Assembly (NCBI GenBank): GCA_938028745.1 | Contig: CALIZL010000112.1 | Coordinates: 1-45,276 of the forward strand | Source: an uncultured Prevotella sp. | Lineage (GTDB): Bacteria; Bacteroidota; Bacteroidia; Bacteroidales; Bacteroidaceae | Reading direction: 5' to 3' | Length of the DNA: 45,276 bases | Translations under genes and position numbers: made by a program | Shown here: positions 1-8,305 of the stretch, in pieces | Numbering within the stretch: the stretch's first letter is position 1 | Layout of the letters: every line of letters starts with the position of its first letter | The notes under the pieces: model-generated | The model's database searches: none | Told to the model about the DNA's origin: nothing | What the model saw: the letters and a program-made list of their open reading frames with translations, nothing else

Positions 1-53
1 AACCAAGAATGACAGGACCAGAATCTGTAGTGTTACCATTACACCATATCCCA
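1..53 (-). tRNA. tRNA-Gln (anticodon CTG), 3' part cut off by the window edge
   Basis: Read on the minus strand from 53 down to 1, the sequence begins TGGGATA (acceptor 5' strand), then TG, a D-arm GTGT...ACAC, and an anticodon arm with loop TTCTGGT, giving anticodon CTG (glutamine). The T-arm and 3' acceptor strand lie beyond base 1. The anticodon stem ACAGA/CCTGT has four good pairs and one A-C at the loop side, which is slightly unusual. A perfect Bacteroidetes promoter stands just upstream (72-102), which supports a real transcribed gene. Confidence 0.85.
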
Positions 54-71
54 ATGCTTGTTTTTGCACTG

Positions 72-102
72 CAAAGTTACTACTTTTTTCGTATTTGCCA
101 AA
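72..102 (-). promoter_or_regulatory. Promoter of tRNA-Gln
   Basis: On the minus strand a -33 TTTG (99-102) is followed after 19 nt by the -7 box TAACTTTG (72-79), a full match to the Bacteroidetes primary-sigma consensus. Transcription should start near 65, about 12 nt before the tRNA 5' end. Confidence 0.8.
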
Positions 103-524
103 CGATTTATTAACTTTTTTGCCTTTATATAAAGCAGGGCTGTTATGATGTACTTGTATTTTCGAGGTGCGTAAACTAAGCCTTCTTCTATGGGCGATAA
201 GGCGTTATGGCAGCCTTTATTGCTGCAATTGTGGGTTAATGTTGTAGTAATATCAACCTTGCATCCGTAACTTTAAATGTGTGTTTCTGTACAGCAAGTT
301 TCTGTTAATGAGGATGTTTTGTCGCGTTGGCAATGGTTTTTGCTGTTGGTGGCCTTGGATGTTAGGACTTGTTCATTCTTTGTGCTATGCCCTGCTGTTG
401 GTTGTTGTCTGGTTATCTGGGGTAGATACGCCTTGCAGAGGCGTACTCATTGCCTTTCTCCGTTAAATATCCTCAAATGAAAAACGTTTTCTTTACGGCT
501 CGTTTTTAGTTGATATATTTTCAC
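103..524. other. Intergenic stretch, nothing supported
   Basis: This AT-rich stretch lies between the tRNA-Gln promoter and the lutA promoter. An open frame of 67 codons at 277-480 (+) has no recognisable product, is rich in Cys, Val and Leu, and has no promoter. I do not call it. No repeats or clear hairpins were seen. Confidence 0.5.
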
Positions 525-532
525 TATATTTG
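525..532 (+). promoter_or_regulatory. Probable -7 box of the lutABC operon
   Basis: TATATTTG matches TAnnTTTG and lies 26 nt before the lutA ATG. The -33 position holds only a T-run (about 503-507), so the upstream element is weak. Confidence 0.5.
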
Positions 533-558
533 CAAATAAACATTTAGCGAGAAAGAAA

Positions 559-1299
559 ATGAGAGTCGGTTTGTTTGTTCCATGCTATGTTAATGCCTTG
601 TATCCAGAGGCAGGCGTGGCTACATATAAGTTATTAAGACACTTCGGGGTGGATGTAACCTATCCCTTAAAGCAGACGTGTTGTGGCCAGCCTATGGCCA
701 ATGCGGGGTTTGAAAAGAAGGCTGTGCCGCTGGCCGAGAAGTACGAAAATATGTTTAAGGAGTTTGATTACGTGGTTGCACCCTCTGCATCGTGCGCGGC
801 TTTCGTAAGAACACACTATCCACGCTTGCTTGGCGGCGAGAAACACGTTTGCGAAACGTCTACAAAGACAATGGATATTGTGGAATTTCTGCACGACATC
901 CTTCAAGTAAAGGCGCTTCCTGGGCGTTTCCCGTTCGTGGTAAGCGTACATAACAGCTGCCACGGCGTTAGGGAATTGGGACTTTCCGCACCAACGGAAC
1001 TGAACATTCCCACCTATAATAAAATGGTAGACTTGCTGCAACTAGTGGAAGGAATAACCATAAAAGAACCCGAACGCAAGGACGAATGTTGCGGGTTTGG
1101 CGGCATGTTCGCCATAGAAGAGCCCGAAGTGTCGGTGAAAATGGCGCACGACAAGATACAACGGCACATAGATACGGGGGCGCAATACGTTACGGGGCCC
1201 GATAGTTCGTGCCTGATGCACATGGAAGGGGTGGCAAGAAGAGAGAAAAGCCCCATTAAGTTTATTCATATTGCACAAATTTTAGCCGCAGGATTATGA
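559..1299 (+). CDS. lutA: Lactate utilisation protein LutA (CCG-domain oxidoreductase subunit)
   Basis: This is a 246-residue protein of the LutA/YkgE family, one of three subunits of the iron-sulfur L-lactate dehydrogenase complex that oxidises lactate to pyruvate in the cytoplasm. It has the family's two cysteine-rich CCG motifs, CCGQP at residues 41-45 and CCGFGG at 177-182, with further cysteines at 79 and 134; these bind Fe-S or heterodisulfide-like centres. Length is typical. The ATG at 559 follows a -7 promoter box by 26 nt. The stop overlaps the lutB start in an ATGA (1296-1299), so the two are translationally coupled. Gene order lutA-lutB-lutC matches Bacillus lutABC and E. coli ykgEFG. 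Activity on lactate is inferred from family and gene order. Confidence 0.93.
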   Translation: MRVGLFVPCYVNALYPEAGVATYKLLRHFGVDVTYPLKQTCCGQPMANAGFEKKAVPLAEKYENMFKEFDYVVAPSASCAAFVRTHYPRLLGGEKHVCETSTKTMDIVEFLHDILQVKALPGRFPFVVSVHNSCHGVRELGLSAPTELNIPTYNKMVDLLQLVEGITIKEPERKDECCGFGGMFAIEEPEVSVKMAHDKIQRHIDTGAQYVTGPDSSCLMHMEGVARREKSPIKFIHIAQILAAGL

Positions 1300-2666
1300 G
1301 TACTTTACATTCTAAAAAAGCCGCTGCTGCATTGAAGAACGTGGATAAGATAACGCGACACGACCAAACTTTTTGGTTGATGCGCGGCAAACGCGACCTC
1401 ATGGAACACAAGTTGCCCGAATGGGAGAGCCTTCGCGAGCATGCCAGCGAAATAAAGCGGCATACGGCTACACATCTGGCCCAGTATTTGGAGCAGTTTT
1501 CTAAGCACCTAGAAGACAATGGCGTGATTGTGCATTGGGCCGAAGATGCGCGAGAGTTTAATCAAACCGTGCTAGAAATATTAGAGAAACACGGGGTGAA
1601 GAAACTGGTGAAAAGCAAGTCGATGCTTACAGAAGAATGCGAGTTGAACCCTTACTTGGAGGCTCAGGGCATCCATGTGGTGGAAACAGATTTGGGCGAA
1701 CGCATCTTACAATTGCTTGATGAAAAGCCTAGTCATATCGTTGTGCCTGCCATACATGTTACGCGCGAAGAGGTGGGAGAGCTGTTTGAGCGCGAGGGCA
1801 TTAGCAAAGAGATTGGCAATTACGACCCCACATACCTTACGCAATGTGCAAGACATAGCTTGCGCAACGACTTTATGGATGCCGACGCGGGCCTTACTGG
1901 ATGTAACTTTGGCGTTGCCGAAACGGGCGACATCGTGGTTTGTACCAACGAAGGCAATGCGGATATGAGCACGTCCATGCCTAAATTGCACATTGCCGTA
2001 ATGGGATTAGAGAAGGTAGTGCCCGATTATCGTTCGCTGGCTGTGTTCCAACGGCTGCTGTGCCGTAGCGCAACGGGTCAGCCTTCAACCACATACACCT
2101 CGCATTTTAGGAAAGCACGACCAGGAGGAGAGATGCACGTGGTGATTGTTGATAACGGAAGGAGCGACATGATTGCCAATGATGAGCATTGGCAAACCTT
2201 AAAGTGCATCAGATGTGGCGCATGTATGAACACTTGTCCGGTGTATCGCCGTTCCACTGGCTACTCTTATTCTTACTTCATCCCTGGCCCCATAGGCATT
2301 AACTTGGGCATGTTTAAAAGTCCACAGCAACATAGCGGCAACCTTTCTGCTTGTTCGCTCTGCCTATCGTGCGACAATGTGTGCCCCACGAAGGTTGCCC
2401 CAGGTTCGCAAGTGTATGCTTGGCGGCAGTCGTTAAGTGGCTTGGGGCTTGCCAACTCAACGAAGAAGCTTATATCTAACGGCATGGGCATGTTGTTTTA
2501 TAATCCATCGTTGTTCAGCATGTCGCTTAAATTCGCGCCCATCGTTAACCATTTGCCCCGCTTTTTGGTTTATCATAGGTTGAACGATTGGGGAAAGGGT
2601 AGGGAGATGCCCGTGTTTGCTAGTGAGTCGTTTGAACAAATGTGGAAGAAAGGAAAGGTAAAATGA
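1296..2666 (+). CDS. lutB: Lactate utilisation iron-sulfur protein LutB
   Basis: This is a 456-residue LutB/YkgF subunit. The N-terminal two thirds form the LUD domain. A double [4Fe-4S] ferredoxin module follows, with cysteines at 304, 307, 310 and 314 (CIRCGACMNTC) and at 353, 356, 359 and 363 (CSLCLSCDNVC). These clusters would pass electrons from lactate oxidation towards the respiratory chain or another acceptor. After the clusters comes the short C-terminal tail seen in the family. It overlaps lutA and lutC by 4 nt each, both in ATGA junctions, so the three subunits are probably made in fixed ratio. Nothing in the reading frame is odd. Confidence 0.93.
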   Translation: MSTLHSKKAAAALKNVDKITRHDQTFWLMRGKRDLMEHKLPEWESLREHASEIKRHTATHLAQYLEQFSKHLEDNGVIVHWAEDAREFNQTVLEILEKHGVKKLVKSKSMLTEECELNPYLEAQGIHVVETDLGERILQLLDEKPSHIVVPAIHVTREEVGELFEREGISKEIGNYDPTYLTQCARHSLRNDFMDADAGLTGCNFGVAETGDIVVCTNEGNADMSTSMPKLHIAVMGLEKVVPDYRSLAVFQRLLCRSATGQPSTTYTSHFRKARPGGEMHVVIVDNGRSDMIANDEHWQTLKCIRCGACMNTCPVYRRSTGYSYSYFIPGPIGINLGMFKSPQQHSGNLSACSLCLSCDNVCPTKVAPGSQVYAWRQSLSGLGLANSTKKLISNGMGMLFYNPSLFSMSLKFAPIVNHLPRFLVYHRLNDWGKGREMPVFASESFEQMWKKGKVK

Positions 2667-3268
2667 AGAAAGAAGACTTGTTTGAGAAGTTGAAACGCAA
2701 CACGCACGTGCATTGCGACATGCCTGATATGAACATGGTTGGCATTGTTTACGACGACCCTTTGGCGCAGTTTTGCGAGATGGTGGTTGCTGTTGGCGGT
2801 AAGTTTACTGTGCTGGCAGATGGCGAAGACGTGAACGAGGCCATCAAACGACTTTATCCCGATGCCAAGGTTTTTGCCTCTAACTTGCCCGAAATAACGA
2901 TTGCCACGCTAAATCCCGATACTGTGGCCGAGGCGCAAGACCTTAACGGAACGGATGTGGGCATACTTCGGGGTGAATTGGGCGTAGCCGAAAACGCTTG
3001 CGTTTGGGTTCCGCAAACAATGAAAGAAAAGGCGGTGATGTTTATTAGCGAAGAGTTGGTGTTGCTGCTCGATCGCAACAAACTTGTGCATAACATGCAC
3101 GAGGCATATACGAAGATCGCGATGAACGATTATGGTTACGGCTGTTTTATCAGCGGACCATCTAAGACGGCCGACATCGAGCAGGCTTTGGTAATGGGCG
3201 CACAGGCTGCACGGGGAGTGACAGTGGTGCTGACGCAGGGTACACGTCCATTTGCCGTGCCCTTATAA
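2663..3268 (+). CDS. lutC: Lactate utilisation protein LutC (LUD domain)
   Basis: This is a 201-residue LUD-domain protein, the third subunit of the LutABC lactate-oxidising complex. The frame is also open from a GTG at 2642, but the ATG at 2663 overlaps the lutB stop as ATGA, repeating the lutA-lutB arrangement, and gives the family's usual MKK start. The C-terminal part holds the conserved stretch around SGPSKTADIEQ and the GxRG-like segment AARGVTVVLTQG. It is the last gene of the operon. A long hairpin about 100 nt downstream ends the transcript. Confidence 0.9.
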   Translation: MKKEDLFEKLKRNTHVHCDMPDMNMVGIVYDDPLAQFCEMVVAVGGKFTVLADGEDVNEAIKRLYPDAKVFASNLPEITIATLNPDTVAEAQDLNGTDVGILRGELGVAENACVWVPQTMKEKAVMFISEELVLLLDRNKLVHNMHEAYTKIAMNDYGYGCFISGPSKTADIEQALVMGAQAARGVTVVLTQGTRPFAVPL

Positions 3269-3369
3269 TAAGGTGTGTTCCCTGCGTACGCGGTGCTTCC
3301 GTAGCTCGACCACTCGCTTAATGACTTTTAAAGCACTTGTTTATGTCACGCCATTAGGCACTGAACAAG

Positions 3370-3416
3370 AAAATCTGGCAGCAAGTTTGGCCTTAACCAA
3401 ACCGCTGCCAGATTTT
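3370..3416. terminator. Bidirectional terminator between lutC and prs
   Basis: A perfect 13-bp inverted repeat (3370-3382 with 3404-3416; arms AAAATCTGGCAGC / GCTGCCAGATTTT) encloses a further 6-bp stem GTTTGG/CCAAAC (3385-3390 with 3397-3402). The A/T ends of the outer stem supply a T-tract on either strand, as expected between convergent genes. Confidence 0.9.
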
Positions 3417-3455
3417 ATATTTGATGGATGTATGGCGGGAAACCGCACACATATT

Positions 3456-4394
3456 TTATATCAGGTATTGTGAAGAAATACTCTGGTTTGACTCAACCCT
3501 GCGAATGGTTTCGGCGAACATGTCGGCCACCGACAATTGCCTTACCTTTGGGCAATTGTTGTGGTAGGGAATAGAATCGGTGAAGACAATTTCTTCAAGC
3601 GACGAGTTCTGCACCCTTTCAGAGGCAGGCCCACTCATTACGCAGTGCGAGGCGCAAGCCCTAACGCTCTTGGCACCTGCTGCAATCATCACGTCGGCAG
3701 CTTTGGCGATAGTCCCTGCGGTGTCTACCATGTCGTCGATAAGTACCACGTTCTTTCCTTCTACTTCGCCGATAATCTGCATACTCTCCACTTCGTTGGC
3801 GCGTGCGCGAGTCTTATTGCATAGCACCAAGGGGCAACCTAGGTACTTAGCATAGGTGTTGGCGCGCTTACTTCCGCCCACATCGGGCGAGGCGATAACC
3901 AAATTGTCGAGTTTAAGGCTTTCCAAGTAGGGCAGGATAACGGCCGAAGCGTAGAGGTGATCGACGGGAACATCGAAGAAACCCTGAATTTGGTCGGCGT
4001 GGAGATCCATCGTTATCAAGCGGTTGATACCGGCAACGTGTAGCAAGTCGGCAATAAGCTTGGCTCCGATGCTAACGCGCGGCTTGTCTTTGCGGTCTTG
4101 CCTAGCCCATCCGAAGTAGGGAATAACGGCGTTGATGGTTTTAGCCGAGGCTCTCTTGGCAGCGTCAATCATAAGGAGTAGCTCCATCAGATTGTCTGAA
4201 TTGGGGAACGTGCTCTGCACTAAGAACACGTCTCTGCCGCGTACCGTCTCTTCGTAAGATACCGCGAACTCGCCGTCCGAGAAGTGTGTAACCACCAGTT
4301 TGCCCAAGGGACAGCCCAAGCTGGCGCATATCTTTTCGGCAAGATACATGCTTTTCGTACCCGAAAAAATTAAAAAAGAGTTTTCTTCACTCAT
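3456..4394 (-). CDS. prs: Ribose-phosphate pyrophosphokinase
   Basis: This 312-residue cytoplasmic enzyme makes PRPP from ribose 5-phosphate and ATP, feeding purine, pyrimidine, NAD, histidine and tryptophan synthesis. Family landmarks are all present: FSDGE at 38-42, the ATP/flexible-loop segment PYFGWARQDRK at 92-102, the catalytic and metal-binding DLHADQIQGFF at 130-140 (His132), and the PRPP-binding loop VVLIDDMVDTAGT at 216-228. Length is typical of class I enzymes. It lies 62 nt downstream of the thiE-like gene on the same strand and may be cotranscribed with it, since no TAnnTTTG box was found in the gap. Confidence 0.96.
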   Translation of the reverse strand: MSEENSFLIFSGTKSMYLAEKICASLGCPLGKLVVTHFSDGEFAVSYEETVRGRDVFLVQSTFPNSDNLMELLLMIDAAKRASAKTINAVIPYFGWARQDRKDKPRVSIGAKLIADLLHVAGINRLITMDLHADQIQGFFDVPVDHLYASAVILPYLESLKLDNLVIASPDVGGSKRANTYAKYLGCPLVLCNKTRARANEVESMQIIGEVEGKNVVLIDDMVDTAGTIAKAADVMIAAGAKSVRACASHCVMSGPASERVQNSSLEEIVFTDSIPYHNNCPKVRQLSVADMFAETIRRVESNQSISSQYLI

Positions 4395-4456
4395 TTCTTT
4401 AATGGTTTAATATGTGATTGATTGTTATCTCTTTGCCTTAATGAATAATGAAATTG

Positions 4457-5065
4457 CTATCCTACAATCTTTTGGAAGTTTCGGAAATGGGCGAGTAAGT
4501 CGCGAAAGTCGGTTCCGTTGTGTATGTCGAACCTTTTCCAAAGGTCGCTACACACCACCACGCCACCAAAGCCTAGCTCCTTAGCCATCCGCACATTGTC
4601 GACGTCGATGCCGCCTAGGGCATACACACGCTTGTCGATAAGTCCTTTGTCGGCCGCGTCTTCCAACTGCTTAACCGAAAAACTGGAAGGCTTTTCGGCG
4701 TTACCCGCACAGCTGAATATACGCCGTAAGAAGACGTAATTGCTGTTTTTCTTCATGTCTTTAAGCAAATCGAGATCTTCGCAGGTTCTGCTTATTTTCC
4801 CTTTGATGCCGTTCGGCACAATTTCTGTTGGCTTGTTGAGATGTATTCCTGCCAAGTCGTATTCGTTTTTCAGCCTAAAATGCTCGTGTACCACAATCTT
4901 GTCGTGGTATCCTTCGGGGATTAACGACAACAGTCTTTCCGAAAAAACGAGCTGTGAACCAGGCTTATATAGGTGCAACTTGTCCATCCCCTCGTCGAAA
5001 AGAGCAGTAAGTATCTTGTCTTCCTCTACAAAGAATGTAGATTTTGTCATAATTACGAGCTTCAT
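4457..5065 (-). CDS. Thiamine phosphate synthase / TenI-like protein
   Basis: This is a 202-residue TIM-barrel protein of the ThiE/TenI superfamily. The central part has His and Asn positions like the phosphate/pyrophosphate-site loops of the family (VVHEHF, GIHLNKP), and near the C-terminus ALGGID...ELGFGGVVVCSDLW resembles the ThiE glycine-rich phosphate-binding loop. The typical GADYVGxG and HSSTxxE-like sequences are altered, so it may be a TenI-like or other divergent member rather than true ThiE, and no other thi gene is nearby. The frame is open to an ATG at 5074, but the predicted start of transcription is at about 5081; the ATG at 5065 (MKLVIM) leaves a more usual leader, so I prefer it. 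Confidence 0.72.
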   Translation of the reverse strand: MKLVIMTKSTFFVEEDKILTALFDEGMDKLHLYKPGSQLVFSERLLSLIPEGYHDKIVVHEHFRLKNEYDLAGIHLNKPTEIVPNGIKGKISRTCEDLDLLKDMKKNSNYVFLRRIFSCAGNAEKPSSFSVKQLEDAADKGLIDKRVYALGGIDVDNVRMAKELGFGGVVVCSDLWKRFDIHNGTDFRDLLAHFRNFQKIVG

Positions 5066-5086
5066 CGCAGCCATTTATTTCACATG

Positions 5087-5117
5087 CAAAAGTAGGAATT
5101 TTATGGCAATCCTGCAA
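5087..5117 (-). promoter_or_regulatory. Promoter of the thiE-like gene
   Basis: On the minus strand, -33 TTG (5115-5117) is followed after 20 nt by -7 TACTTTTG (5087-5094). It is divergent from the nspC promoter, with only about 40 bp between the two -7 boxes. Confidence 0.6.
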
Positions 5118-5135
5118 TTTAAACAATATAAAAGT

Positions 5136-5143
5136 TACCTTTG
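5136..5143 (+). promoter_or_regulatory. -7 box of the nspC promoter
   Basis: TACCTTTG, a full TAnnTTTG match, lies 20 nt before the nspC ATG. No good -33 box was seen at the expected distance, so the promoter may be weak or need an activator. Confidence 0.6.
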
Positions 5144-5163
5144 CATACGCAAATCATTGAGAT

Positions 5164-6336
5164 ATGAGAATAAACTTAGATACTTTCGAAGAAGTGCGCA
5201 GGCCCATGTACATTGTGGAGGAGGCCAGACTGAGGCGCAATTTGGAACTTATAGCCTCGGTGGCGGCAAGGGCTGAGGTGGAAATTATACTCGCTTTCAA
5301 GGCTTTTGCCTTGTGGAAAACCTTTCCCATCTTTAAAGAGTACATCCGTTCTACCACTGCCAGCTCGCTTTCTGAGGCGAAATTGGCTTTCGAAGAGTTC
5401 GGTTCGAGGGCGCATACCTATTCTCCTGCATACACCGAGGATGAGATTGGGGAGATTGCCAACTGTTCTAGCCACCTCACTTTCAACTCGCTAACGCAGT
5501 ATGAGCGTTATGCCGCGCTCGCAAAAGCAAGTAATGCAAGTCTTTCTTTTGGCTTGCGGGTCAACCCTGAGTACTCGGAGGTTGAGACTGAGCTGTATAA
5601 TCCCTGTGCCCCTGGTACGCGATTTGGGCTGTCGGCAGAACGATTGCCCAACCAGTTGCCGGCGGACATCGAGGGATTTCATTGTCATTGCCATTGCGAG
5701 AGTGGTGCCGACGTGTTTGCAAGAACCTTAACGCACATCGAAAACAAGTTCTCTGGGTGGTTCCCTGCATTGAAATGGATTAACTTTGGTGGTGGACACC
5801 TGATGACACGCAAGGATTATGACGTGGAATTGCTCGTTGATACGTTGCGTTCGTTTAAGGAACGCCATCCCCATTTGCACGTAATACTCGAACCTGGCAG
5901 TGCTTTTGCCTGGCAAACGGGGCCGCTTGTGGCACAGGTGGTAGACATTGTTGAAGACAAAGGCATACAAACGGCCATCCTAAACGTGAGCTTTACTTGC
6001 CACATGCCCGACTGTTTGGAGATGCCTTACCAGCCTGCGGTTCGCAATGCGCGCTCGCTTGAATTGGAGGCAGCGGTGAATGGCGGTGCGAAACACATTT
6101 ATCGCTTGGGTGGCAACAGCTGTTTGTCGGGCGATTTTATGGGTTCGTGGCAGTTCGACCATGCCCTGACCGTGGGCGAGAACGTCATATTTGAGGATAT
6201 GATACACTATACCACGGTGAAGACGAACATGTTTAACGGCATTTCCCATCCCTCATTGGCCATTGTTCGCACTTCGGGCGAACTAGAAATGCTGCGCACT
6301 TATGGTTACGAAGACTATAAGGCGCGGATGGATTAG
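5164..6336 (+). CDS. nspC: Carboxynorspermidine/carboxyspermidine decarboxylase
   Basis: This 390-residue PLP enzyme removes CO2 from carboxynorspermidine or carboxyspermidine, the last step of the aspartate-semialdehyde-dependent spermidine route used by gut and oral Bacteroidetes. It has the alanine-racemase-fold decarboxylase layout. The PLP lysine is Lys46 in ILAFKAFALW, followed by HCHCESG around 175, the phosphate-binding EPGSAFAW near 243, and a C-terminal barrel with the CLSGD catalytic cysteine segment. Length is typical. The partner carboxynorspermidine dehydrogenase is not in the window. The gene is monocistronic: it has its own promoter and is followed by a strong hairpin. Confidence 0.94.
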   Translation: MRINLDTFEEVRRPMYIVEEARLRRNLELIASVAARAEVEIILAFKAFALWKTFPIFKEYIRSTTASSLSEAKLAFEEFGSRAHTYSPAYTEDEIGEIANCSSHLTFNSLTQYERYAALAKASNASLSFGLRVNPEYSEVETELYNPCAPGTRFGLSAERLPNQLPADIEGFHCHCHCESGADVFARTLTHIENKFSGWFPALKWINFGGGHLMTRKDYDVELLVDTLRSFKERHPHLHVILEPGSAFAWQTGPLVAQVVDIVEDKGIQTAILNVSFTCHMPDCLEMPYQPAVRNARSLELEAAVNGGAKHIYRLGGNSCLSGDFMGSWQFDHALTVGENVIFEDMIHYTTVKTNMFNGISHPSLAIVRTSGELEMLRTYGYEDYKARMD

Positions 6337-6375
6337 TACCCGTAGCACAGCTTTTTTGAGAAAATGTTTTTACCA

Positions 6376-6417
6376 CAACGCCCCGCTTAACCATTGTAAG
6401 GGTTAAGCGGGGCGTTG
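6376..6417. terminator. Terminator between nspC and the lrp-type gene
   Basis: A perfect 17-bp inverted repeat (6376-6392 with 6401-6417; core GCCCCGCTTAACC) has an 8-nt loop. There is no strong T-tract on either side, as is common in Bacteroidetes. Its place between two convergent genes suggests it serves both. Confidence 0.8.
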
Positions 6418-6494
6418 CAGTAAATGTATGTTAACGCAGATACAGCCTTTTTACTTGCTTGCCTGTGTGGGGCAGGGCGGCATCCTTCGTTGTG

Positions 6495-6980
6495 TTATTC
6501 CTCCTCGTCTTCAACGGCCACTTGGTCTACCGACACCTGCCTGTCGATTAGGGCGTTGAAAGAGATAATGGTCTCACTGCCCGAAAGTCCGAGCGGTTGT
6601 AGCTTATCGTGGATGATGGACATCAAGTGGCGGTTGTTAATGGCATACAACTTGATGAAAAGGTCGTAGTTCCCTGTGGGTACATGGCACTCAACCACTT
6701 CGGGTATCTTCTCCAAAGCCTCGGCCACTTTGTCGGAAGTGTTGGGGTCTTTGAGGTGAAGTCCAACGTAAGCGCACGTTTCATAGCCCACTTTTTCAGG
6801 GGCAAGAATAAATCGCGAGCCTTTTATTACGCCTAAATTTAAGAGCTTTTGTATGCGCTGATGTATGGCAGCACTACTAACTTTGCAAATGCGCGCCACC
6901 TCTAAGAAGGGTGTGCGTGCATCGGCAGAGATAAGTTGAAGTATCTTCTTGTCCAGAAGATCTAGATTATGATGTGACAT
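6495..6980 (-). CDS. Lrp/AsnC-family transcriptional regulator
   Basis: This is a 161-residue regulator. The N-terminal 60 residues form the AsnC-type helix-turn-helix (start LDLLDKKILQLISADARTPF, recognition part SSAAIHQRIQKL). The rest is the ligand-binding RAM domain, with ETCAYVGLHLKDP, VVECHVPTGNYDLFIKLYA and the closing ETIISFNALIDRQV. Such proteins sense amino acids and form octamers. A short acidic tail (EDEEE) is added. It has its own promoter with a roughly 12-nt leader, which supports the ATG at 6980. Targets are unknown; the threonine-degradation genes 31 kb away are only a guess. Confidence 0.92.
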   Translation of the reverse strand: MSHHNLDLLDKKILQLISADARTPFLEVARICKVSSAAIHQRIQKLLNLGVIKGSRFILAPEKVGYETCAYVGLHLKDPNTSDKVAEALEKIPEVVECHVPTGNYDLFIKLYAINNRHLMSIIHDKLQPLGLSGSETIISFNALIDRQVSVDQVAVEDEEE

Positions 6981-6998
6981 ATTTATTCAATTTCTTTG

Positions 6999-7029
6999 CA
7001 AAGGTAACATATAAAAATGAATTTGGCAA
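6999..7029 (-). promoter_or_regulatory. Promoter of the Lrp/AsnC gene
   Basis: On the minus strand, -33 TTG (7027-7029) is followed after 20 nt by -7 TACCTTTG (6999-7006). Transcription should start near 6992. Confidence 0.7.
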
Positions 7030-7295
7030 GTAGCCGAGAGGTAAGAAAAATCTTTTTACTGATTGTTTGGGAAACTGCCAAAATGCTCAGCGCAACCTCA
7101 CACTGGCGTAACAGCCTTACAATGTAACTTTTTCGGCGATTAATTCGACCTTTAATGCTTGTGATAACGTTATTCCTGTTTTTTAAACTGTATTCTTATT
7201 TTTGTGTTATTTAACTATAAATGAATGATTAAAATCTAATGATGGGCAAAGCTTACCTTAGGCTCTGTTGGTGGCAAACAAGCTGGTGGCGCAAC
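7030..7295. other. Intergenic stretch between the exb operon end and the lrp-type promoter
   Basis: This stretch is AT-rich, especially 7160-7240. I see no ORF, RNA gene, repeat or convincing terminator for the exb operon here. Confidence 0.5.
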
Positions 7296-7766
7296 TTAAC
7301 GCTTGCTTTTATTTTGTGTGGCGGTAAAGTTCACGTTGTAAACTTTTGCCTCGCGCAAGGCTTGTTTCACTTCGGCGATGGTCTTCATCTTCGTATCTTT
7401 GTCGGCTTTTATTGATGCCATCAGTTCTTTTGCCTCGTCGGGAGAGTGTTTCGCGCGTTCGGCAGCAACGTATTTTCTTAGTTCGGCAAGGGGAATAACC
7501 TTGTCGTTAAATTGCACGATGGTGGCTTGTGCATTGTCGGCGTCCCTTTTTTCGATGGGCTTACCTATATATATGTGCATCACCGACGACTTCTTGGCAA
7601 GCCGATTCAGTTCTTTCCCCTGTGGCACCTGATACCTCACCTTCACTGTAACGTTGCGCATGTGGGTTACAATCATGAAGAAAAACAACACCGTAAATAT
7701 CAAGTCGGGTAGCGACGAGGTGTTGAGCGCGGGTATTTCGTGGTTTCTTTTGCTCCTGCGTATCAT
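7296..7766 (-). CDS. ExbD/TolR-family biopolymer transport protein (second copy)
   Basis: This is a 156-residue ExbD-type subunit. A basic cytoplasmic start (MIRRSKRNHEIPALNTSSLPD) precedes a single membrane segment at about residues 20-36 that carries the family's proton-relay aspartate at its front (SLPDLIFTVLFFF). The remainder is a periplasmic domain ending in EVKQALREAKVYNVNFT, the usual ExbD C-terminal helix and strand. With ExbB it forms the proton-driven motor that powers TonB-dependent uptake or Tol-type envelope work. It starts 2 nt after the stop of the neighbouring exbD. The two paralogues are far diverged, so they probably occupy different positions in the complex. Confidence 0.9.
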   Translation of the reverse strand: MIRRSKRNHEIPALNTSSLPDLIFTVLFFFMIVTHMRNVTVKVRYQVPQGKELNRLAKKSSVMHIYIGKPIEKRDADNAQATIVQFNDKVIPLAELRKYVAAERAKHSPDEAKELMASIKADKDTKMKTIAEVKQALREAKVYNVNFTATQNKSKR

Positions 7767-7768
7767 GC

Positions 7769-8290
7769 TTATGGCGTGTTGTTATCCTTATTGTCGAACG
7801 ATTCCACCATGCGTTGGGGCATCAATCGGTTCACTTCGTCTTTCTCTTCGGCCGAACATAGCGCGTAAGGATGCCGAAACATCTTTACGGCCAGTTGGTT
7901 TTTAAGCAGGTTAAAGGTAGACACGATGGCATCTTGCACATGAAAATACGTGTCGTAGTTGGCATTTTCGCTCGCTTGTAGTTGTATAAGATGGTTTCTA
8001 CCTTTACGTGCCACAAACTTTTTCAGCTTGTCTTTTAGCTCGTCTAGCGTGCAGGGTGCATCGTCTACTAGAACTTTATTGTTGCCCGTTATATACACCT
8101 TGATGATATTGTCCTTATTAACAAGACTTTCCTCTTGCTTGTTTTTTTCCACGGGCGGCAACTTCCTAGCCAATCCCTTGTCGAGATCCATTGATGTGGT
8201 GACAAGGAAAAAGATGAGCAACATAAACGAAATGTCGGCCGTTGATGTGGCGTTGAGTTGCGGAACAGTTCTTCTTCGTCGAGCAAACAT
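7769..8290 (-). CDS. ExbD/TolR-family biopolymer transport protein (first copy)
   Basis: This is a 173-residue ExbD-type subunit with the standard arrangement: a basic start (MFARRRRTVPQLNATSTAD), a membrane helix at about 20-35 with the conserved aspartate (STADISFMLLIFFLVTTSMD, Asp19), then a periplasmic domain. Compared with the second copy it has an extended C-terminal tail (SAEEKDEVNRLMPQRMVESF). It lies 15 nt downstream of the four-helix membrane protein and 2 nt upstream of the second exbD, in one operon with exbB. Confidence 0.92.
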   Translation of the reverse strand: MFARRRRTVPQLNATSTADISFMLLIFFLVTTSMDLDKGLARKLPPVEKNKQEESLVNKDNIIKVYITGNNKVLVDDAPCTLDELKDKLKKFVARKGRNHLIQLQASENANYDTYFHVQDAIVSTFNLLKNQLAVKMFRHPYALCSAEEKDEVNRLMPQRMVESFDNKDNNTP

Positions 8291-8305
8291 GGGCTTTCCT
8301 CCTCT

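Noticed and set aside
277..480. Two overlapping plus-strand open frames of 67 and 61 codons upstream of lutA
   Set aside because: They are in different frames, hydrophobic and Cys/Val/Leu-rich with no recognisable product and no promoter; they look like chance.
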